Shown here piece by piece: positions 15,614 to 17,617 of a stretch of DNA of 17,617 nt. The notes below the pieces were generated by a model. That model saw only the letters and a program-made list of their open reading frames with translations, searched no databases and was not told the origin of the DNA. Source of the DNA: Balneolaceae bacterium (GTDB lineage: Bacteria > Bacteroidota > Rhodothermia > Balneolales > Balneolaceae). Position 1 is the first letter of the stretch. Each line of letters begins with the position of its first letter. Position numbers and translations under genes: made by a program. The DNA is taken from contig SLAU01000204.1 of the NCBI GenBank assembly GCA_007126675.1, positions 1 through 17,617 of the forward strand. Reading direction: 5' to 3'.

Positions 15614-17149
15614 ATGAATCATAGTGATACAATTATACGGGTAAAAAAGAGATTGAGAGAAGCCGGAATACTGCTGATAATTCCGCTTATGTTGAGTTGT
15701 CAATCCGAAGAAGCCGAAATTCCCCAAACGGTTGATGACACATTCAGAATAACGGTAACGGAACCCGTGAATCGTGACTTTGCTGAAATCAGTAACAGTG
15801 GAGTATTCCGGATGATCACTTACTATAGTTCAAACACTTATTTTCTGAATCAGGGAGTTGAAGTTGGCTTTGAATATGAATTAATTCGCGAATTTACACG
15901 TGAAAATGATCTCGCTTTAGAAGTTGTGATTGTAGGGCCTGATGAAAATCCATTCGATCTTCTGAACCAGGGGGCCGGTGATGTAATTGCGGCCAATTAT
16001 ACCATCACACCGGAACGCAGAGAATTTGTGAATTTCACACGCCCATACAACCTGGTGAACCAGGTGGTAGTTTACTCAACAGAGTTTCCTTACCAGCCGG
16101 CTACCATTGAAGAGCTTGCAGAGCTGCAAATACCGATATCGGTACGCCGGAATAGTTCATATTATAACAGGTTAATTGAGCTACGTGATGAAGGGTTTGA
16201 TTTGAGTATTCAAATCATTCCGGATGAAATGGATACAGAAGCTGCTTTGCTCGAAGTTGCAAGAGGAAATTTAGAGGCAACTGTTGCTGATGATAATATG
16301 TTTGGAGCTGCCAGCAGATACCTGGAAGGACTGTATCCAGGGCCTACCATCGCAGAAAAAGACACCATTGCGTGGGCTATCCGTGATAACGCTCCGGATC
16401 TTGAAGCCAGAATGAACCGGTTTTTATACAAACATTTCAGATTTACGGAAGATCGTGACAGGCCGCGACGATCTACGTTTTTAAACATACTCCGCCAGCG
16501 TTACTTCCAGGAAAGCCCGCAAATAGCACAATATTATAATCCCGAATGGCAGTTTCAAACTCTTGGCATTATCTCTCCATATGATGATTTAATCAGGTCG
16601 GTTGCGGATTCTGCAGGTGTTGATTGGCTGCTCATAACTGCTATGATAGCGCAGGAATCTGAATTTAATCCGCAAAGTAAAAGCTGGATGGGTGCTGTTG
16701 GATTAATGCAGATAATTCCGAGGTTTTCTAATATTCCATATGATCAGCTTTATGACCCCGAAACAAATATTCGCGAAGGCGTGCGAATTATTAAAGATCA
16801 TCTGAACCACTATTCTTATATGGACCATGATAACCAATGGGCTTTTGCACTTGCAACCTATAATGCCGGCATGGGGCATGTAGCGGATGCCCGCAGGCTG
16901 GCTATTGATCAGAATAAAGATCCGAATGAATGGGAAAATGTTTCAGATGCATTATTGAAGCTAATGCAAAGAAGGTACTATCAGAATGCAAGGCACGGTT
17001 TTGCCCGCGGAATTGAAACAGTGCAGTATGTGGAAGAGATTAAAAACCGGTATCGTACATACGAAGCAATCATGACACTTGCGGAAAGAAATCAGGCAAC
17101 AACAATCTCCGGCAATTTTGGCAATCGCCCTTTCTTCTCACCAAATTAA
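15614..17149 (+). CDS. mltF: MltF-like membrane-bound lytic murein transglycosylase (SBP_bac_3 + SLT lipoprotein)
   Basis: A 511-residue protein with the two-domain plan of MltF, whose E. coli form has 518 residues. The N-terminus has a basic stretch (RVKKRLR), a hydrophobic core (AGILLIIPLMLS) and Cys29 as probable lipidation site, so it should be membrane-anchored. Residues ~60-285 form a family 3 solute-binding-like domain (FDLLNQGAGDVIAANYTITPERR). In MltF this domain regulates the enzyme. Residues ~322-480 form the SLT catalytic domain, with AQESEFNP holding the likely catalytic Glu348, then GLMQI (363-367) and ATYNAG (414-419). All three lysozyme-like motifs are intact, so it should cut peptidoglycan between MurNAc and GlcNAc to give 1,6-anhydro ends. 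The gene stands alone after a 169-bp gap and is not obviously linked to the neighbouring transporters. Confidence 0.9.
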   Translation: MNHSDTIIRVKKRLREAGILLIIPLMLSCQSEEAEIPQTVDDTFRITVTEPVNRDFAEISNSGVFRMITYYSSNTYFLNQGVEVGFEYELIREFTRENDLALEVVIVGPDENPFDLLNQGAGDVIAANYTITPERREFVNFTRPYNLVNQVVVYSTEFPYQPATIEELAELQIPISVRRNSSYYNRLIELRDEGFDLSIQIIPDEMDTEAALLEVARGNLEATVADDNMFGAASRYLEGLYPGPTIAEKDTIAWAIRDNAPDLEARMNRFLYKHFRFTEDRDRPRRSTFLNILRQRYFQESPQIAQYYNPEWQFQTLGIISPYDDLIRSVADSAGVDWLLITAMIAQESEFNPQSKSWMGAVGLMQIIPRFSNIPYDQLYDPETNIREGVRIIKDHLNHYSYMDHDNQWAFALATYNAGMGHVADARRLAIDQNKDPNEWENVSDALLKLMQRRYYQNARHGFARGIETVQYVEEIKNRYRTYEAIMTLAERNQATTISGNFGNRPFFSPN

Positions 17150-17305
17150 TAAATGTGGCTTTCCCTGGGAGGGAATCCTTTGTGGTGCGATATAACAACT
17201 GAGGCTACATAAGTCCCTCTTTGGAAAAAAACCGGACACTCTTCAACAAGTTCATAAGTTGAATTGAGGATTAATCAACGAAACGCTTTGAATGGGTACC
17301 ATTGA
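17150..17305. other. Non-coding gap with two small hairpins
   Basis: No gene is supported here. Just after the mltF stop, TTCCCT-GGG-AGGGAA (17161-17175) is a perfect 6-bp stem, extendable by GG/CC beyond a small internal loop. No T-run follows, so it is not a standard terminator. TTCAAC (17242-17247) and GTTGAA (17258-17263) form a second 6-bp inverted repeat with a 10-base loop. Confidence 0.45.
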
Positions 17306-17555
17306 GTGTCGTTAGACACGCCCAATATTGTAACCCGGTGATTCATCTCCGGGGCTGACACAACCACCGATACGAAAGTACCGTAGGTATGATCTATTGG
17401 GTGCTCAGTGGAGGCGCTGATCAAGTTTGTGCCCGGCAACCATCGGAAAATATGCAGTTGCTTTCGTTCCTTCGAGCCCGATGGTTTCTTATTGGGAAGT
17501 GCTTTTCCCCGGAGATAAATCACCGGGTTATAATATGTAACGTGCCTGATGGCAC
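17306..17555. repeat. 250-bp element with 49-bp imperfect terminal inverted repeats
   Basis: The left arm (17306-17354) and the right arm (17555-17507, read on the minus strand) align without gaps over 49 bases, with 39 identical. The inner 24 bases of each arm differ at one position. Each arm contains two palindromes. The outer is GTGYC-N4-GRCAC (17306-17319 and 17542-17555), where a T-A pair in the left arm is replaced by C-G in the right. The inner 20-base palindrome is CCCGG-W-GAT-NN-ATC-W-CCGGG (17334-17353 and 17508-17527), with a T-T or A-A mismatch. The 152-bp centre has a further 9-bp inverted repeat, AACCATCGG (17438-17446) with CCGATGGTT (17478-17486). No recognisable protein is encoded. 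It may be a REPIN/MITE-like non-autonomous element or a structured RNA. Confidence 0.8.
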
Positions 17556-17562
17556 TTTTTTT
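17542..17562 (+). terminator. Intrinsic terminator on the plus strand
   Basis: GTGCC-TGAT-GGCAC forms a perfect 5-bp stem with a 4-base loop, followed at once by seven T residues (17556-17562). It could end transcripts from mltF, about 390 bp upstream, or an RNA made from the inverted-repeat element itself. The hairpin is also the outer palindrome of the element's right arm. Confidence 0.75.
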
Positions 17563-17617
17563 GATTCTCATCTGACCATCATTTAAATACGCCCGGTACG
17601 TTGAGAAATGAGCCTCA
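17563..17617. other. Window end, no feature seen
   Basis: These 55 bases follow the terminator. No start, stop pattern, repeat or promoter could be supported. Confidence 0.4.

Noticed and set aside
17161..17175. Hairpin after mltF as an intrinsic terminator
   Set aside because: The stem is good but no run of T follows on either strand.
17306..17562. tmRNA, RNase P RNA, SRP RNA or 6S RNA
   Set aside because: I looked for their conserved cores (tRNA-like 3' end, GAGGAAAGTCC, the SRP apical loop GGAAGG, the 6S central bubble plan) and found none. An unknown RNA remains possible.
17275..17571. 98-codon open frame on the minus strand across the inverted-repeat element
   Set aside because: It has no recognisable domain or ribosome site. 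Part of its peptide mirrors a peptide read from the opposite strand because of the inverted arms, so it is best seen as a by-product of the repeat.
17389..17586. 65-codon open frame on the plus strand inside the same element
   Set aside because: It runs through the terminator hairpin and T-run, has no family resemblance and overlaps the structured repeat.
1..17617. CRISPR arrays, tRNA or rRNA genes, insertion sequences with transposase
   Set aside because: I saw no regularly spaced repeats, cloverleaf sequence, rRNA core or transposase motif.

Overview
The window looks like part of a chromosome from a Gram-negative member of the Bacteroidota or a close relative (Balneolota or Rhodothermota are good candidates). 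The reasons are a DUF4293-type membrane protein beginning MIQRIQ, an outer-membrane SLBB polysaccharide exporter, a TolC/adaptor/RND pump of Bacteroidota style, mostly weak or absent Shine-Dalgarno sequences, and promoter-like motifs that resemble the Bacteroidota TAnnTTTG element better than the E. coli one. G+C is moderate (low to mid 40s per cent by eye). The phylum is inference; there is no rRNA or other strong taxonomic marker here.

Layout. Positions 1-5467 are a surface-polysaccharide region. On the plus strand are the end of a Wzz/PCP-type chain-length protein (cut by the window edge) and a WaaL/Wzy-type ligase or polymerase that starts inside the preceding stop codon. On the minus strand are an SLBB/Wza-type outer-membrane exporter and a GT4 glycosyltransferase. 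The two pairs converge and their stop codons share a TTAA. Next comes an EamA (DMT) permease on the minus strand. A 233-bp divergent spacer then leads into a four-gene efflux locus on the plus strand: TetR repressor, TolC-like channel, periplasmic adaptor lipoprotein and RND permease. A 13-bp palindrome (TGACT-N3-AGTCA) lies twice before tetR and once before the channel gene, which gives a simple regulatory model: the repressor controls itself and the pump. After the pump come a small DUF4293 membrane protein, a second EamA permease 5 bp behind it, and an MltF-like two-domain lytic transglycosylase lipoprotein.

The last ~470 bp hold no convincing gene. They contain a 250-bp element (17306-17555) bounded by 49-bp imperfect inverted repeats. 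Each arm carries two small palindromes, one of them with compensatory changes between arms, and the right end abuts a T7 run so that it forms an intrinsic terminator. It may be a REPIN/MITE-like mobile element or a structured RNA. It is the least explained object in the window.

Other points worth a look are the RND permease, which at 1263 aa is about 200 residues longer than usual and seems to have six extra membrane helices in its central region, and the loss of the usual TM10 lysine in the same protein.
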